DNA of 64,000 bases from CAWUKT01 sp964352215 (GTDB taxonomy: Bacteria; Bacteroidota; Bacteroidia; J057; JADKCL01): the NCBI GenBank assembly GCA_964352215.1, contig CAYGRE010000003.1, positions 108,963 through 172,962 of the forward strand, written 5' to 3'. Below the pieces are notes generated by a model. It worked only from the letters and a program-made list of their open reading frames with translations. It did not search any database and was not told the DNA's origin. Position numbers and translations under genes: made by a program. Position 1 is the first letter of the stretch, and each line of letters starts with the position of its first letter. This document shows positions 61,635 to 64,000 of the stretch, in pieces.

Positions 61635-64000
61635 TCAGTCTTTCATCACTTTGCCCCGGTAGAAATAACTTCCATTCGAGACGCGGTAATAGTAAATGCC
61701 CGGACGCAGGGTGGAAAGGTCAATTTCTGCCCGCAGGCTTTGGTTGGACTCCCAGGATTTATTGAGGACCAATTGCCCCCGAACATTGAATAAGTCCAGT
61801 TTGAATTGCCCTTTAACTTCATCTACCACCATGTACAGCACATCTTCCACCGGGTTGGGATAGACGATCAGGGGTTGGGTGCCGTAGAAGAAAACCTGGA
61901 TCGCGGGACTGAAATCAAAGGCGCCGCTGCCATTGATGGCCTTGAGTCGGTACCAATTTTCACCAGTGAGGGGTTCATTGTCCCGGTGGAGGTATTCAGA
62001 AGCGCTGGTGCTGGTCCCATTGCCGGGGATATCAGCCACCTTGCGGAAAAGCATATCCGGCCCCGAACGCTGCAATTCATAGTTCACGATGTCAACTTCA
62101 TTGGCGACCGTCCATTCCAACTGCACTCCGAGGTCGTTGATGGTGTGACGCAGGTCGAGGAAATTGGCGATTTCGCCATTGCACCAAGGGAAAATCTCTA
62201 CTTCATCGGTGCCGGTCAGACCGGCGGGATCGCTGACCGACAAGCTGACCCGGTACCAATAACTGTCCTCCTGACATCCGAATGGGAGGAGGCTGATATG
62301 ACTAATCGCCTGGGTATCGATGGGCTCTGAATGGTAATGGGTATTGTGGTGGAGGTGGACCTGCCATGCATAGCTGAGGTCGGCTGCCTCAAATTCCAGG
62401 TCGGTGACCGAGGCTTCCAGGTTCAGCTCAATGTCTTCGGGGAAAGTATAAAGGTCACCGTCGTTGATGCTGACAATATCTACCACGGGAGGGGTATTGT
62501 TCACTGAAATGGTGAGGGCAGCGGTATTGCTGGCGCCGGAACTGTCGGTCACGGTGAGGGTGACGTCGTATTGGGTTGGCTCTCCGATGGGGGCAGTAAA
62601 GGTTTCGGTGGGGTTGGCCACGGTTGCGGAATTGCCGTTCCCGAAATCCCAGTGGTAGGTGATGGCCTCGTTTTGCGGATCGTAGGATTCGTCTCCTTTG
62701 AAGTCGAGGGTCAAAGGGCCGGCGCCATAAGGATTGGAAAGGGCTTCTGCGATGGCCACCGGGGGGACATTACCGCCATACTGAAGCTTGCGAATCTGGA
62801 GAGGATTGTAACCGATATAGTAAATGTTTTCATCGACCGGATTCATGGCCAGGGTCAGGGCAGGGAAGGTATCGTTGCGGAAGAGTCCGATGTCGGACAC
62901 ATAGCCCTGGGGATCGACCTGCATATTGTAGATCTGACCGAAGAAGTCGGTGTGAAAATAGCTGTTTTTGTATTGCGGTGGATAAGCTTCGCCCGTGTAA
63001 AACATCCCTCCCAAGCTGGCAGAACCCATAAATGGGGTTCCAGTCGTTGTTGCGCCGGAGTCGGTAATGGAAACCCCCACTGGATTGCCCTCCCCATCCA
63101 CTCCCGGTACAAAAGTGAGCATCTCCTGGTTGGTTTTGTTGCGGTAACCAACTGCGGGGAGGCTATGGATAAAGGTTGGGATGTCCGAAGGGATGAGCTG
63201 GGTGGTATCGCAGGGATTCCGGAAGACCACCTGGTCGTGGGTGGCGGGTTGGATCAGGTCGCTGAAATAAAAATAGTCGGGACAATCTCCACCCGCGAGG
63301 GGATTGGGGGCATCGAGGTTAAAGATCGGCAGGGTATCAAAACGGGGAAGCCGCAGGTGGCCTTCATAAAGGGGCCAGCCAAAGTTCATGCCGGGTTCGT
63401 TGATCAGGTTGACTTCTTCCCATTGGTTGCCGCCTACGTCACCGACGTAGAGGAGGCCGGGGTTGCCATCGCCGGGATCGCTGCTCCCGGAACCGGGCTT
63501 GAGCGTCATGCGAAACGGTTGCCTGAGTCCAAGGGTCCAGACCCTCGAAGCGGCCGAAGTAGGATCATTTGGATCGTAAAAGGGATTGCTGGGGTAACCA
63601 TCTCCTGTCATGGGATCGATGCGGATCACCTTGCCGCTGTAGGAATTGACCATTTGGGAACGGAAGGTGCCGACATCTTCCTGGGTGCGCATAATGCCCA
63701 TTTGCAGGGCTTCCAGGGAGAAATTGTTTCCTCCGGCGGCGGAGCCGAAGTCGATCTGGTCATAGTCGGAGCCGTCTCCGGTGCAGACGAGCAATGAGCC
63801 ATCGTCCCCGAAGATCAACATGCCTCCACTGTGGGAGATGTGCAGGATGGGCGGGCCGTCGCTGATGCCTTTCCCTACCAGAATGGTGCGGCTGTTGGGG
63901 ACAATTGTGGTGAAATCGGTATTGGCATCCAGTTGGTAACGGGTAACCCGGCCAATGGTGGCGTGGTCAATCTGGGTATGGACTGGATTGTAATTGGGGG
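61635..64000 (-). CDS. PQQ-type sugar dehydrogenase with PKD domain and T9SS tail, partial at right edge
   Basis: At least 787 aa; the frame continues past the window edge with no start. The visible N-terminal part is a glucose/sorbosone dehydrogenase propeller: HSGGMLIFGDDGSLLVCTGDG, NSYSGKVIRIDP, RVWTLGLRQPFRMT, GLLYVGDVGGNQWEEVN and NFGWPLYEG. A PKD domain follows (YDPQNEAITYHWDFGNGN near residue 460 from the edge), then Ig-like and a T9SS type A end (IVYPNPVEDVLYMVV...YRGKVMKD). It should be a secreted, surface-attached sugar oxidase; PQQ binding is inferred from the family. Its substrate is unknown. Confidence 0.9.
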   Translation of the reverse strand, partial: PNYNPVHTQIDHATIGRVTRYQLDANTDFTTIVPNSRTILVGKGISDGPPILHISHSGGMLIFGDDGSLLVCTGDGSDYDQIDFGSAAGGNNFSLEALQMGIMRTQEDVGTFRSQMVNSYSGKVIRIDPMTGDGYPSNPFYDPNDPTSAASRVWTLGLRQPFRMTLKPGSGSSDPGDGNPGLLYVGDVGGNQWEEVNLINEPGMNFGWPLYEGHLRLPRFDTLPIFNLDAPNPLAGGDCPDYFYFSDLIQPATHDQVVFRNPCDTTQLIPSDIPTFIHSLPAVGYRNKTNQEMLTFVPGVDGEGNPVGVSITDSGATTTGTPFMGSASLGGMFYTGEAYPPQYKNSYFHTDFFGQIYNMQVDPQGYVSDIGLFRNDTFPALTLAMNPVDENIYYIGYNPLQIRKLQYGGNVPPVAIAEALSNPYGAGPLTLDFKGDESYDPQNEAITYHWDFGNGNSATVANPTETFTAPIGEPTQYDVTLTVTDSSGASNTAALTISVNNTPPVVDIVSINDGDLYTFPEDIELNLEASVTDLEFEAADLSYAWQVHLHHNTHYHSEPIDTQAISHISLLPFGCQEDSYWYRVSLSVSDPAGLTGTDEVEIFPWCNGEIANFLDLRHTINDLGVQLEWTVANEVDIVNYELQRSGPDMLFRKVADIPGNGTSTSASEYLHRDNEPLTGENWYRLKAINGSGAFDFSPAIQVFFYGTQPLIVYPNPVEDVLYMVVDEVKGQFKLDLFNVRGQLVLNKSWESNQSLRAEIDLSTLRPGIYYYRVSNGSYFYRGKVMKD

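Overview
The window reads as chromosomal DNA from a member of the Bacteroidota, most likely Saprospiria or a close relative. Support: a SprA homologue (type IX secretion, T9SS), a PorG-type DUF6089 barrel, many secreted proteins ending in T9SS sorting domains (type A 'YPNP' tails and one type B/CHU_C tail), three OmpH/Skp paralogues beside bamA, and several -7 boxes of the Bacteroidota form TAnnTTTG. Genus level is an inference. No rRNA, tRNA, CRISPR array, transposase or integrase was seen.

Layout. 1-2.0 kb: nuoI (running off the left edge) and nuoH. 2.2-8.0 kb: an envelope operon read right to left, uppS-bamA-ompH-ompH-ompH-murI. 8.1-15.9 kb: porG, a thioredoxin-like lipoprotein, nadK, a small BamA-like barrel, thiE, a CBS protein, an alpha/beta hydrolase, a glutamine amidotransferase (pabA/trpG), a CvpA-like protein and a YqeY protein, all on the minus strand. 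15.9-16.5 kb: a gene-free repeat patch. 16.5-26.2 kb: a redoxin, a two-helix membrane protein, two large exported proteins, methylmalonyl-CoA epimerase, an EamA transporter and tadA. 26.2-27.9 kb: an accessory patch with a decayed secreted-protein gene, repetitive DNA and an HNH endonuclease behind a ten-G tract. 27.9-44.6 kb: the T9SS block (TPR protein, gcvH, sprA, ruvA, maeB) interrupted by a putative M15-peptidase effector, a LamG protein and an unknown 282-aa protein. 44.7-48.3 kb: two divergent T9SS cargo genes. 48.3-49.0 kb: a 45-bp tandem array flanked by a nested, inverted set of palindromes. 49.0-51.4 kb: an operon (Crp/Fnr regulator, NTF2-like protein, lipoprotein, MDR oxidoreductase) whose last gene is broken by an internal deletion. 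51.7-64 kb: a RhuM protein, a 1667-aa SBBP/PKD protein, a thioredoxin-like/YceI/epoxide-hydrolase-like fusion and a PQQ-type sugar dehydrogenase running off the right edge.

How the genes fit together: bamA with the OmpH chaperones and uppS build the outer membrane and wall; SprA and PorG belong to the T9SS; at least six large proteins here look like its cargo. The most unusual features are the multidomain fusion with a heptapeptide-repeat linker, the nested-palindrome/45-bp array, the G10 tract before the HNH gene, the M15 effector-like protein inside the sprA-gcvH block, the microhomology deletion in the MDR gene, and many locally unique short tandem repeats in gaps and at protein ends or linkers.
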